Shown: piece by piece, positions 1 to 7,403 of the stretch
How the letters are laid out: each line of letters begins with the position of its first letter
How positions within the stretch are numbered: position 1 is the first letter of the stretch
NCBI GenBank assembly: GCA_023428785.1
Contig: JAEYWU010000110.1
Span: 1 to 37,948, forward strand
Length of the DNA stretch: 37,948 nt
Direction of reading: 5' to 3'
Source of the DNA: Pseudomonadota bacterium
GTDB lineage: Bacteria; Pseudomonadota; Alphaproteobacteria; Caulobacterales; Caulobacteraceae
Notes under the pieces: model-generated
What the model was told of the DNA's origin: nothing
The model's input: the letters and a program-made list of their open reading frames with translations, nothing else
The model's database searches: none
Translations under genes and position numbers: made by a program

Positions 1-229
1 GCGATCGCCAGACGTGAGTCTTTCCGACCGTCTGCACGAGGGTCTGAGGCACCCTGATCCGAACGTAATAACGCTGCCCTCGACGCGTCAGGCCGCTGGA
101 CCCGGCCCGCCTGACTCTTCCAGCAGACTTCGGGACTGTGTGAACCAGTCGTGTGCAGCAGTCGGAAGACGCTGAAACCGTTGTCTCGCAAGGGTTGGTA
201 GACCCTTTCTCGGACGGTTTGTGAACCAC
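1..229 (-). CDS. Site-specific integrase, N-terminal fragment running off the left edge
   Basis: The minus-strand frame from about 91 down to 1 reads LTRRGQRYYVRIRVPQ followed by TLVQTVGKTHVWRS. This resembles the N-terminal SAM-like (DUF6538-type) region of tyrosine recombinases of alphaproteobacterial phages and islands, where an R-R-G-x-Y-Y-x-R-x-R-V-P block is followed by a 'G(K/R)xxxxxS' block. The catalytic domain would lie beyond the window. The start is uncertain. The only canonical start in frame is GTG at 229-227, which adds 46 poorly conserved residues and sits inside a direct repeat; a CTG at 91-89 also begins the conserved part. The gene lies just past the 3' end of a tRNA-Ala and points the same way, the usual arrangement for an element integrated in a tRNA. 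Identity is inferred from about 30 residues only. Confidence 0.55.
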   Translation of the reverse strand, partial: MVHKPSEKGSTNPCETTVSASSDCCTRLVHTVPKSAGRVRRAGSSGLTRRGQRYYVRIRVPQTLVQTVGKTHVWRS

Positions 230-242
230 CTCTGTGCAGCAG
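140..242. repeat. Two imperfect 22-bp direct repeats, 81 bp apart
   Basis: Copies at 140-161 and 221-242 match at 18 of 22 positions, with all four differences in the centre. On the minus strand both read CTGCTGCACA, four variable bases, then TGGTTCAC. They lie between the tRNA 3' end and the conserved part of the integrase-like frame. Integrase arm sites or excisionase sites often occur as direct repeats in such a place, but that role is inference. A 6-bp hairpin (AAGGGT/ACCCTT) lies between the copies at 190-207. Nothing else is recognisable in 1-284. Confidence 0.55.
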
Positions 243-284
243 AATTGCTGGTCGGCGGCATCAAACGCTTGCGCTGTAAGGGAT

Positions 285-360
<76 letters not shown>

Positions 361-372
361 AACGGAGCGGGG

Positions 373-401
373 CTAATGCTGCGACCACGCAGGGAAGTCA
401 A
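373..401 (-). promoter_or_regulatory. Probable promoter of the tRNA-Ala gene
   Basis: On the minus strand TTGACT (401-396) is followed after 17 bases by CATTAG (378-373), about 12 bases before the mature tRNA 5' end. The -35 box is nearly perfect and the -10 is weaker. Spacing and position fit a sigma-70-type tRNA promoter. Confidence 0.55.
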
Positions 402-463
402 GCACGGCCTTTGCCCCGGCCGCGCAAGCCGCTAGAAGCGGCGTCCGCGTAAAGGGAAATGTC

Positions 464-763
464 ATGGGCGAAGCGATCGTCTGGTTGGTCAACCAGATCA
501 TCAATCTGATGGTGCTGTTCATCATCGTGCAGGCGGTGGCGAGCTGGCTGGTGGCCTTCAACGTCATCAATCCGCGCAATCAGCTGGTCTATTCGATCCT
601 GCGTTTCCTGGACGCCGTGACCGCGCCCCTGCTGGAGCCGTTCCGACGCATGATCCCGTCGCTGGGCGGCGTGGACATCAGCCCGATCGTCGTGCTGCTG
701 CTGCTGCGCTTCCTGCAGATCGCTTTCAACCGCATGAGCGCGCCCTATCTCCTCGGCTTCTAG
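464..763 (+). CDS. YggT family integral membrane protein
   Basis: This 99-residue protein has two hydrophobic segments (about residues 6-30 and 68-88) separated by a loop. The loop contains RFLDAVTAPLLEPFRRMIP, the hallmark of the YggT family. An AAAGGGA ribosome binding site at about 453-459 supports the ATG. YggT proteins are inner-membrane proteins of poorly known function; relatives have been tied to membrane organisation, osmotic stress and cell-division neighbourhoods. The next gene (DUF167) starts on the base after the stop codon, a common YggT-DUF167 pairing that suggests co-transcription and translational coupling. Confidence 0.9.
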   Translation: MGEAIVWLVNQIINLMVLFIIVQAVASWLVAFNVINPRNQLVYSILRFLDAVTAPLLEPFRRMIPSLGGVDISPIVVLLLLRFLQIAFNRMSAPYLLGF

Positions 764-1042
764 GTGAGCTGTCGCCTGCGTGTGCGGGTGACGCCGCGGG
801 GTGGCGCCGACAGGATCGATGCGGTGGAGACCGACGATACCGGCCGCCCGCTGATCAAGGTCCGGGTCCGTGCGTCGCCGGCGGACGGCCAGGCCAACAC
901 AGCGGTTCTGGCGACCCTGGCCAGGGCGCTGGGTCAGCCGAAGTCCACCCTCACGCTCGTCGCCGGCCAGACGGCGCGGATCAAAACGGTCGAGATCGAC
1001 GGCCTCGACGAGGCGGAAGCCCTGGCGCGGCTGTTCGCCTAA
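764..1042 (+). CDS. DUF167 (YggU-type) family protein
   Basis: This small protein of 92 residues contains the family core: RVTPRGGADRID near the N-terminus, then IKVRVRASPADGQANTAV (residues about 30-50), and a strand with TLVAGQTARIKTVEI. The DUF167 fold is a small alpha/beta domain whose molecular role is unknown. The start is GTG directly after the yggT TAG in the same frame. No upstream alternative exists and no clear ribosome binding site is visible, so translation probably depends on ribosomes finishing yggT. Confidence 0.88.
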   Translation: MSCRLRVRVTPRGGADRIDAVETDDTGRPLIKVRVRASPADGQANTAVLATLARALGQPKSTLTLVAGQTARIKTVEIDGLDEAEALARLFA

Positions 1043-1111
1043 CCCCGTTTTCACTTGGCGCACGACGCCACGGCGGCTTTATTCCCTCCGGGATTTGATG
1101 GAGGGGGCTGG

Positions 1112-2551
1112 ATGCGAAGCCTTGTGATCGCCGCAGCGTCGGCTGCGCTTGTGCTTTCGGGATGTGCGACGACGGGCCAGCCGTCGTCTTCGGGCACGCC
1201 CTCGAACTCCGGTGAGCGCGCGGGGCTGCTGCCCGGGTTGCGCGGATTGGAAGACCCCTTCCCCTCGACCTATCAGCCGCTCCCGCGCGAGGACGTCGCC
1301 ATCGTCGGCGGCACGGTCTTCACCGCCACCGGCCAGCGCATCGAGAATGGTGTGGTCGTCATGATCGACGGCCGGATCTCAGCCGTCGGCGGCCCCGAAA
1401 CGCCGATCCCCGCGGGCGTGCGCCGCATCGATGCGGCCGGTCGTTTCGTGACCCCGGGCATCATCGACGCCCACAGCCATCTGGGCGTCTATGCCTCGCC
1501 GTCGGTCCAGGCGACCTCGGACGGCAATGAGGCGACCAATCCGAACACCGGTCAGGTCTGGTCCGAACATTCGGTCTGGCCCCAGGACCCGGGCTTCAAT
1601 CGAGCCCGCGAAGGCGGGGTGACGACCCTTCAGATCCTGCCGGGCTCGGCCAATCTCTTCGGCGGAAGATCGGTGACGCTGCGCAATGTGCCGTCGGTCT
1701 CGATGCAGGGGATGAAGTTCCCCGACGCCCCCTACGGTCTGAAGATGGCCTGCGGCGAGAACCCGTCGCGCGTTTATGGCGGCCGCAACCAGAGCCCGGC
1801 GACCGGCATGGGCAATATGGCCGGCTACCGCGCCGCCTGGATCGAGGCCCAGAACTACCGCCGCCGCTGGGAGGCCTATGACCGCGCCGTTGACAACGGA
1901 GAGAGCCCCGAGCCGCCGACGCGCGACCTGCGGCTGGAGACCCTGGCCGGCGTCCTGTCGGGGGATATCCTGGTGCAGAACCACTGCTACCGCGCCGACG
2001 AGATGATGCTCATGATCGATCTGGCGCGTGAGTTCGGCTACCGCATCACGACCTTCCACCACGCGTCGGAGAGCTACAAGATCGCCGACGTGCTGGCCGC
2101 CGAGGGCATCTGCTCGGCCACCTGGGCCGGCTGGTGGGGCTTCAAGATGGAGAGCCTGGACGGCATCGAGGAGAACGCCGCCCTGCTCGAAGCCGCGGGC
2201 GCCTGCGCCGTGATTCACTCCGACGACGACACCCTTACCCAGAGGCTCAATCAGGAGGCCGCAGCGGCTCTCTCCGCCGGTCGTCGCGCCGGGCTCGACA
2301 TCCCGGAGGAGACCGCCATCGCCTGGATCACGCTGAACGCCGCGCGGTCGATCGGCATCGAGGATCAGACCGGAAGCCTGGAGGTCGGCAAACGCGCCGA
2401 CGTCGTGATCTGGTCGGCCAATCCCTTCTCGATCTACGCCCGCGCCGATCAGGTCTTCATTGACGGCGCCCGCGTCCATGACCGGTTCGATCCGGCCTAT
2501 CAGCCGAGGTCCGACTTCGAACTGGGCCAGCCCGGCCAGGAGATCCGCTGA
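1112..2551 (+). CDS. Amidohydrolase lipoprotein (imidazolonepropionase-like)
   Basis: The start is ATG 1112, behind GGAGGGGG at about 1100-1107. An in-frame TTG at 1055 would bury the signal peptide. The N-terminus MRSLVIAAASAALVLSGC is a lipoprotein signal with lipobox LSGC (Cys18), so the 479-residue product should be lipid-anchored in the periplasm. The amidohydrolase core has a metal-binding DAHSHLG (His121, His123), GLKMACGENPSR (Lys211, possibly carbamylated), HCYRADE (His291), FHHASE (His316/317) and HSDDD (Asp371). The C-terminal TLNAARSIGIEDQTGSLEVG is the family's usual closing segment. The substrate cannot be told; relatives act on cyclic amides or prolyl/acyl dipeptides. Its stop overlaps the next gene's start by one base, so the two are made together. 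Confidence 0.85.
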   Translation: MRSLVIAAASAALVLSGCATTGQPSSSGTPSNSGERAGLLPGLRGLEDPFPSTYQPLPREDVAIVGGTVFTATGQRIENGVVVMIDGRISAVGGPETPIPAGVRRIDAAGRFVTPGIIDAHSHLGVYASPSVQATSDGNEATNPNTGQVWSEHSVWPQDPGFNRAREGGVTTLQILPGSANLFGGRSVTLRNVPSVSMQGMKFPDAPYGLKMACGENPSRVYGGRNQSPATGMGNMAGYRAAWIEAQNYRRRWEAYDRAVDNGESPEPPTRDLRLETLAGVLSGDILVQNHCYRADEMMLMIDLAREFGYRITTFHHASESYKIADVLAAEGICSATWAGWWGFKMESLDGIEENAALLEAAGACAVIHSDDDTLTQRLNQEAAAALSAGRRAGLDIPEETAIAWITLNAARSIGIEDQTGSLEVGKRADVVIWSANPFSIYARADQVFIDGARVHDRFDPAYQPRSDFELGQPGQEIR

Positions 2552-3894
2552 TGCGCGCGCTCAAGACCCTGATCGCGGCCACCGCCGCCCTCGCCCTGTC
2601 GGCCGGCGCCACGCTCGCCCAGACCGTCGCAATCACCAACGGCCGCGTCCTGACCGGCTCGGGTGAAATCCAGCGCGGCACGGTCGTCATCCGCGACGGC
2701 CGCATCTCGGCGGTCGGCGCCGATGTGGCGGTTCCGGCCGGCGCCGAGGTGATCGACGCCCAAGGCGGCGTCATCGCCCCCGGCTTCGTCGCGGTCGATT
2801 CCGGCCTCGGCGGCGTCGAGGTCTCGGCCCTGCAGGACACCAACGACCTGCGTCAGTCGTCCAATTCGCTGAGCGCGGCGTTCGACCTGTCCTGGGGCCT
2901 GGATCCCGACAGCTTCACCCTCCCCGTCGCACGTCTGGGCGGTATCACCCGCGCCATCGTCGTGCCCCAGCATCCGGGCTCGGCGGGCGGCCACTTCCAC
3001 GAGGAAGACACCGCCGGCGTCGGCGAGGGCGGCCTGCATTCGCCGGGCTTGTTCGCCGGCCAGGCGGCCGCCATTCATCTGGCCGAGGGAACCGACATCC
3101 TGGTGCGGCCCCGGGTCGCCATGGTCGCGCCGTTTGGCGACGCCGGCGCCGGCGTGGCCGGCGGCGCACGCGGGGCGGAGTTCACCCTCTTTCGCGAAAT
3201 CCTGCGCGAGGTGAGGCTCTATGCGGCCAACCGCGCGGCCTATGATCGGGGCGGCCTGCGCGACCTGATGCTGTCGCGGGCCGATCTGGAAGCCCTCATC
3301 CCCGTGGTCGAGGGACGCATGCCCCTGATCGTCACGGCTCACCGGGCGGCGGACATCCGCAATGTGCTGCGCCTGGCCGAGGAGGAGAATCTCGACATCA
3401 TCCTCGATGGCGCCGAGGAAGGGTGGCGCGTGGCCGACGAGATCGCCGCGGTCGGCGTACCCGTGCTGCTGAACCCCCTGACCAATCTGCCGTCGTCCTT
3501 CGAGATGCGTGGCGCGACGATGGAGAATGCGGCCCGACTGCACGCCGCTGGCGTCGTCATCGCCATCAAGGGCAATGAGGGCTCGGTGCACCGGGCGCGC
3601 GAGGCTCGCTACAATGCCGGCAATGCGGTGGCCCACGGCCTGCCCTATCTGGCGGCGATCGAGGCCCTGACGGTCAATCCGGCCCGCATCTTCGGCCTCG
3701 AGGGCCAGATGGGCGGTATCCGCACCGGGATTGAAGCCGATGTGGTGGTCTGGACCGGCGATCCGCTGGAGCCGCTCAGCCAGCCGGTGGCCATCTTCAT
3801 CGCCGGACGCCGACAGCCGCTGGAGTCCCGCGCCCTGGAACTGCGCGACCGCTACATCGGTCGTTCGGCCATGCCGCCCGCCTATCGGAATTGA
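2551..3894 (+). CDS. Secreted amidohydrolase-like protein lacking metal ligands
   Basis: This 447-residue protein has a cleavable signal peptide (MRALKTLIAATAALALSAG, probably cut after ATLA). The beta-sandwich and barrel framework matches the upstream neighbour: ITNGRVLTGSGE, VIRDGRISAVGADV, and a C-terminal LTVNPARIFGLEGQMGGI. The usual PGF(I/V)DxHxH is PGFVAVDSGLG (residues 78-87), so the paired His is gone. The late Asp site reads AIKGNEGSVHR. His264 in VTAHRAAD persists. It probably cannot bind the normal metal centre and may be a structural partner of the upstream enzyme, or use different chemistry. The ATG overlaps the upstream TGA, which argues for coupled synthesis. Confidence 0.82.
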   Translation: MRALKTLIAATAALALSAGATLAQTVAITNGRVLTGSGEIQRGTVVIRDGRISAVGADVAVPAGAEVIDAQGGVIAPGFVAVDSGLGGVEVSALQDTNDLRQSSNSLSAAFDLSWGLDPDSFTLPVARLGGITRAIVVPQHPGSAGGHFHEEDTAGVGEGGLHSPGLFAGQAAAIHLAEGTDILVRPRVAMVAPFGDAGAGVAGGARGAEFTLFREILREVRLYAANRAAYDRGGLRDLMLSRADLEALIPVVEGRMPLIVTAHRAADIRNVLRLAEEENLDIILDGAEEGWRVADEIAAVGVPVLLNPLTNLPSSFEMRGATMENAARLHAAGVVIAIKGNEGSVHRAREARYNAGNAVAHGLPYLAAIEALTVNPARIFGLEGQMGGIRTGIEADVVVWTGDPLEPLSQPVAIFIAGRRQPLESRALELRDRYIGRSAMPPAYRN

Positions 3895-3975
3895 TTATCG
3901 ACAGGGACAGGCGGTCCTGCCTATCGTCCGGCAGAACACGGTTCATGGGAGCGAGTCTCCCTGGGAGGATCTGAA

Positions 3976-4680
3976 ATGCGCATTCGCACCGTGGCCGTCG
4001 CAAGCGCGGCCATCATCGGGGCCGTCAGCCTGGCGGCCTGCAACATGGGCGGCGGCGACGAGGACGCCACCAAGGAAGGCGCCGCCAGCGAAGGCGCGTC
4101 CGAGGAAGGCGGCGAGAGCCTGGGCGCCAAGCCTTCGGACGAAGGCGCCGGCGGCGGTTCATCCGAGAGCGGCGGCGACACGGGCGGGTCTTCGGATGAA
4201 GGCGCGGGCGGCGGCGCCAAGCCGGACGAGGAAGGCGGCTCTTCGGGTGGTTCGTCGGGCGGAAGCTCCGGCGGCTCGAGCGGCGGCCAGCCGACCGAGC
4301 AGGACGTGATCAACCACTACACCCAGCAGCTGGACGGCTATCTCGACGCCTACGTCGCCGAATACGGCCCCAGCCTGCGCCCGTCGAATATCCGCGACGT
4401 CACCGTGCCGCTGCAGGCCGGATCGGAGCACCGCTGGAGCGTCAACCTCGAAGGCGGCCGCAACTACGGCGTCTTCGGCGCCTGCGACAACGACTGCTCG
4501 GACGTAGACCTGATCGTCGAGGGGCCGAACGGGGAGCAGTTGGGTAGCGACCTGCTCCCGGACGACTACCCGATCGTCGGCTTCACAGCGCCGAGCTCGG
4601 GCCGTTACACCGTCCGCATCCTGCTACACAGCTGCGACGTCGAGCCCTGCTTCGTCGCCGGCCGGATCCTCACCCAGTAG
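3976..4680 (+). CDS. Lipoprotein with Ser/Gly/Glu-rich linker and PPC-like domain
   Basis: A strong ribosome binding site (GGGAGGA) precedes ATG 3976. The signal peptide ends in lipobox LAAC (Cys22). Residues about 25-108 are low-complexity, rich in Gly, Ser, Glu and Asp, with repeated GGSS-type units and several 'SDEGAGGG' copies; this looks like a flexible tether. The C-terminal 120 residues form a beta-rich domain (VPLQAGSEHRWSVNLEGG, YGVFGACDNDCSDVDLIVEG, FTAPSSGRYTVRILLHSC) resembling bacterial pre-peptidase C-terminal (PPC) sandwiches. Four Cys in CDNDC and SCDVEPC may form disulphides. I infer an envelope-anchored display or binding protein. The ligand is unknown. Confidence 0.75.
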   Translation: MRIRTVAVASAAIIGAVSLAACNMGGGDEDATKEGAASEGASEEGGESLGAKPSDEGAGGGSSESGGDTGGSSDEGAGGGAKPDEEGGSSGGSSGGSSGGSSGGQPTEQDVINHYTQQLDGYLDAYVAEYGPSLRPSNIRDVTVPLQAGSEHRWSVNLEGGRNYGVFGACDNDCSDVDLIVEGPNGEQLGSDLLPDDYPIVGFTAPSSGRYTVRILLHSCDVEPCFVAGRILTQ

Positions 4681-4693
4681 GAGCCACGCCCTG
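4679..4693 (+). promoter_or_regulatory. Shine-Dalgarno and CTG start of arfB
   Basis: AGGAG (4679-4683) overlaps the stop of the lipoprotein gene and sits 7 bases before CTG 4691. No ATG, GTG or TTG occurs in this frame between the CTG and the region well inside the previous gene. The next canonical codon (GTG 4829) lies beyond the catalytic GGQ. Confidence 0.6.
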
Positions 4694-5095
4694 CCCATCG
4701 TCCCGGAAGAGGCGCTCGAGTTCCGCTTCTTCCGGGCGGGCGGCCCGGGCGGCCAGAACGTCAACAAGGTAGAGACGGCGGTCCAGCTGCGTTTCGACGC
4801 AGCTGGATCGTCGCTTTTCGGTGATGAGGTGCGCGAGCGCCTGATCCGCCTGGCCGGATCGCGCGCGACCAAGGATGGCCTGATCCTGATCACCGCCCAG
4901 CGCTTCCGGACCCAGGAGCGCAATCGCCAGGACGCCATCGAGCGGCTCCAGGAGTTGGTCGACCGCGCCCACGAACGCCCCAAGCCGAGGAAGGCGACGA
5001 AGCCGACCAAGGCCTCCAAGGAGCGACGCCTGGCTGGAAAGGCTGTGCGCTCGACCGTCAAGAAGGCGCGCGGCAAGCCTCGAATGGACGACTGA
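4691..5095 (+). CDS. arfB: Alternative ribosome-rescue factor / peptidyl-tRNA hydrolase ArfB
   Basis: The 134-residue product begins (M/L)PIVPEEALEFRF and carries the release-factor motif AGGPGGQNVNKVET, with GGQ at residues 20-22. It ends in a Lys/Arg-rich tail (KPRKATKPTKASKERR) that in ArfB/YaeJ/ICT1 enters the empty mRNA channel of stalled ribosomes. It hydrolyses peptidyl-tRNA on ribosomes stuck without a stop codon. The length matches the family. GTG 4829 cannot be the start because it would remove the catalytic loop. The best start is CTG 4691 with AGGAG 7 bases upstream. It lies 10 bases after the lipoprotein stop. Confidence 0.88.
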   Translation: MPIVPEEALEFRFFRAGGPGGQNVNKVETAVQLRFDAAGSSLFGDEVRERLIRLAGSRATKDGLILITAQRFRTQERNRQDAIERLQELVDRAHERPKPRKATKPTKASKERRLAGKAVRSTVKKARGKPRMDD

Positions 5096-5175
5096 ACGGT
5101 CTGCATTGTCTGGCCGAAAACGGTCAGAAGGGCCTGACCTCTTTCTGCACCCTTCAGGCCGGGCGCGAGCACGGG

Positions 5176-5205
5176 GTGACGCGAACGGCGTTTCTGCGTC
5201 ATAAG
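5176..5205 (+). promoter_or_regulatory. Possible promoter for a leaderless obgE transcript
   Basis: GTGACG (5176-5181) and CATAAG (5200-5205) are spaced 18 bases apart, which would place the transcription start at or beside the obgE ATG (5212). No ribosome binding site precedes that ATG. The rest of 5096-5211 holds an imperfect stem (GGCCTGA 5131-5137 with TCAGGCC 5154-5160) and nothing else I recognise. Confidence 0.35.
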
Positions 5206-5211
5206 CCGCCC

Positions 5212-6267
5212 ATGAAGTTTCTGGATCAGGCCAAGATCTACATCCGCTCGGGCAACGGCGGCGGCGGAGCCGTGTCGTTCCGGCGCGAGAAATATATCGA
5301 ATACGGCGGACCCGACGGCGGCGACGGCGGACGCGGCGGCGACATCTGGATCGAGGCGGTCGAAGGGCTGAACACCCTCATCGACTACCGCTACCAGCAG
5401 CATTTCAAGGCCGGCACGGGCGCCCACGGACAGGGCCGCAACATGCATGGCGGCGCCGGCGCCGACATCACGCTCAAGGTGCCGGTCGGCACCCAGGTCC
5501 TCGACGAGGACAAGGAAACCCTGATCGCCGACATGGACCATGCCGGCAAGCGCCTGCGCCTGCTTCAGGGCGGCAACGGCGGCTGGGGCAACGACCGCTT
5601 CAAGGGCCCGGTCAACCGCGCCCCCACCCACGCCAATCCCGGCCAGGAAGGCATCGAGCAGTGGATCTGGCTCAGGCTCAAGCTGATCGCCGACGTCGGT
5701 CTGGTCGGCCTGCCCAACGCCGGCAAGTCGACTTTTCTGGCGGCGGCATCCGCGGCCAAGCCCAAGATCGCGGACTACCCGTTCACGACCCTGTCCCCGA
5801 ATCTGGGCGTCGTGGACCTGTCGCCCAATGAGCGCTTCGTGATCGCCGACATCCCTGGCCTGATCGAGGGCGCCTCGGAAGGCGCGGGCCTGGGCACCCG
5901 CTTCCTCGGCCACGTCGAGCGGTCGGGCGTGCTGATCCATCTGGTCGACGCCACCCAGGACGACGTCGCCGGCGCCTATCGCACCATCCGCGAGGAACTG
6001 GCCGCCTATGGCGAAGGCCTCGCCGACAAGGGCGAGATCCTGGCGCTGAACAAGATCGATTCCCTCACGGAGGAAGACCGCGATGCCAAGGCCGCCGAAC
6101 TGGCCGAGGCCGCCGGCAAGGAGCCGATGCGCGTCTCGGGCGTCTCCGGTGAAGGGGTCCGCGAGCTCCTGCGCGCCGCCTGGCGCGAGGTGCGCATCAG
6201 CCGAGGCGAGATCGCCGGCGATGACGATGACGAGGAGGTCCAGACCGAAGGCGGCTGGACCCCGTGA
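5212..6267 (+). CDS. obgE: GTPase ObgE/CgtA
   Basis: The start is ATG 5212, giving MKFLDQAKIYIRSGNGGGG, the universal Obg N-terminus; an upstream ATG-like extension from 5176 is not conserved. The glycine-rich Obg fold spans residues 1-160. The G domain follows, with G1 GLPNAGKS (166-173), the switch region YPFTTLSPNLG, G3 DIPGL and G4 NKID. Obg GTPases bind the 50S subunit, act late in ribosome assembly and link growth to (p)ppGpp; the Caulobacter homologue CgtA is essential. The length (351) fits. The C-terminus is acidic (DDDDEE). The stop overlaps the proB GTG start (GTGA), so proB and proA probably follow on the same message. Confidence 0.96.
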   Translation: MKFLDQAKIYIRSGNGGGGAVSFRREKYIEYGGPDGGDGGRGGDIWIEAVEGLNTLIDYRYQQHFKAGTGAHGQGRNMHGGAGADITLKVPVGTQVLDEDKETLIADMDHAGKRLRLLQGGNGGWGNDRFKGPVNRAPTHANPGQEGIEQWIWLRLKLIADVGLVGLPNAGKSTFLAAASAAKPKIADYPFTTLSPNLGVVDLSPNERFVIADIPGLIEGASEGAGLGTRFLGHVERSGVLIHLVDATQDDVAGAYRTIREELAAYGEGLADKGEILALNKIDSLTEEDRDAKAAELAEAAGKEPMRVSGVSGEGVRELLRAAWREVRISRGEIAGDDDDEEVQTEGGWTP

Positions 6268-7403
6268 GCCGAACGGCCGCCGACGCCCTGACCCAGGCCC
6301 GCCGCCTTGTCCTGAAGGTCGGCTCGGCCCTGCTCGTCGACTGGGACACCGGCCGGGTCAATGAGGCGCGTCTGGCGGCCCTGGGCGAGGATCTCGCCCG
6401 TCTGTCCGGCGAAGGCCGTCAGCTGCTGGTGGTCTCGTCTGGCGCCGTGGCGCTGGGCCGACGCAGGCTGGGCCTCGGGACCGGCTCCCTCACCCTCGAC
6501 CAGCGTCAGGCCGCCGCCGCCGGCGGCCAGTCGTTGCTCATGCGCGCCTGGGAGCAGGCGCTGGAGCCACAGGGGCTCGTCGCCGCCCAGATCCTGCTGA
6601 CCCGAGACGACACCGAGACGCGCCGCCGCTGGCTGAATGCTCGCGCGACCGTCCAGGCCCTGCTGGGCCTCGGCGCCGTGCCGGTCATCAACGAGAACGA
6701 CACGGTCGCGACCGAGGAAATCCGCTACGGCGACAACGACCGGCTTGCCGCCCGCGTGGCCCAGATGGCAGGGGCGGACCTGCTGGTCCTGCTCTCGGAC
6801 GTCGACGGCCTCTACACCGCCGATCCGCGCCACGATCCGGCCGCGACCCGGTTGGACCATGTCCCCGCCCTGACCCCCGAGATCGAGGCCATGGCCGGCG
6901 GCGCCAACGCCCAGTCCGGCGTCGGTTCGGGCGGCATGGCCACCAAGATCGCCGCCGCCCGCATCGCCGGAGCCGCCGGCTGCGCCACCGTCATCGCCGA
7001 TGGCCGCAGCGACGGCTCGCCCCTGTCGCGGCTGGCCCAGGGTGGCACCGGCACCCTCATCGCCGCCTCCAGCCAGATGCGCGCCGCCTACAAGCAATGG
7101 ATCGGCGGCTCCATCACAGCCGATGGCGCCCTGATCGTCGATCCGGGCTGCGCCTCGGCCCTGAAGGACGGCCGCTCGCTTCTGGCCGCCGGGATGCGGT
7201 CGGTCAGCGGCGCCTTCTACAAGGGCGACGCCGTGCGGGTTCTGGACGAGGCCGGCCAGGAGCTGGCCGTGGGCCTCAGCCGCTATGACGCCGCCGACGC
7301 TCGCCGGATCGCAGGCCTGCGCTCGGCTGAGCTGGAAGCCGCCCTCGGCTGGCCAGGCGGGGCTGTCGTCATCCACGCCGACGATCTGGCGCTGCGGTCA
7401 TGA
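6264..7403 (+). CDS. proB: Glutamate 5-kinase
   Basis: ProB phosphorylates L-glutamate with ATP to gamma-glutamyl phosphate, the first step of proline synthesis. The amino-acid-kinase domain shows LVLKVGSALLVD, LLVVSSGAVALGRRRLG, the VINENDTVATEEIRYGDND substrate loop and GSGGMATKIAAARIA. A C-terminal PUA domain (about residues 275-370, with DGRSLLAAGMRSVSG and GDAVRVLD) makes this the long, E. coli-like form of 379 residues. The GTG start overlaps the obgE stop by four bases. The ATG of proA overlaps its own stop in the same way. The active enzyme is cytoplasmic and is usually feedback-inhibited by proline. Confidence 0.96.
   Translation: MSRTAADALTQARRLVLKVGSALLVDWDTGRVNEARLAALGEDLARLSGEGRQLLVVSSGAVALGRRRLGLGTGSLTLDQRQAAAAGGQSLLMRAWEQALEPQGLVAAQILLTRDDTETRRRWLNARATVQALLGLGAVPVINENDTVATEEIRYGDNDRLAARVAQMAGADLLVLLSDVDGLYTADPRHDPAATRLDHVPALTPEIEAMAGGANAQSGVGSGGMATKIAAARIAGAAGCATVIADGRSDGSPLSRLAQGGTGTLIAASSQMRAAYKQWIGGSITADGALIVDPGCASALKDGRSLLAAGMRSVSGAFYKGDAVRVLDEAGQELAVGLSRYDAADARRIAGLRSAELEAALGWPGGAVVIHADDLALRS

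Noticed and set aside
1379..2479. A 366-codon minus-strand frame
   Set aside because: It lies antisense to the intact amidohydrolase and has the usual Gly/Val/Arg-rich shadow composition.
3731..4309. A 192-codon plus-strand frame across the amidohydrolase-like and lipoprotein genes
   Set aside because: It crosses a gene boundary in another frame and has no signal or motif.
5131..5160. Terminator between arfB and obgE
   Set aside because: GGCCTGA/TCAGGCC has a 16-base loop and is not followed by a T run.
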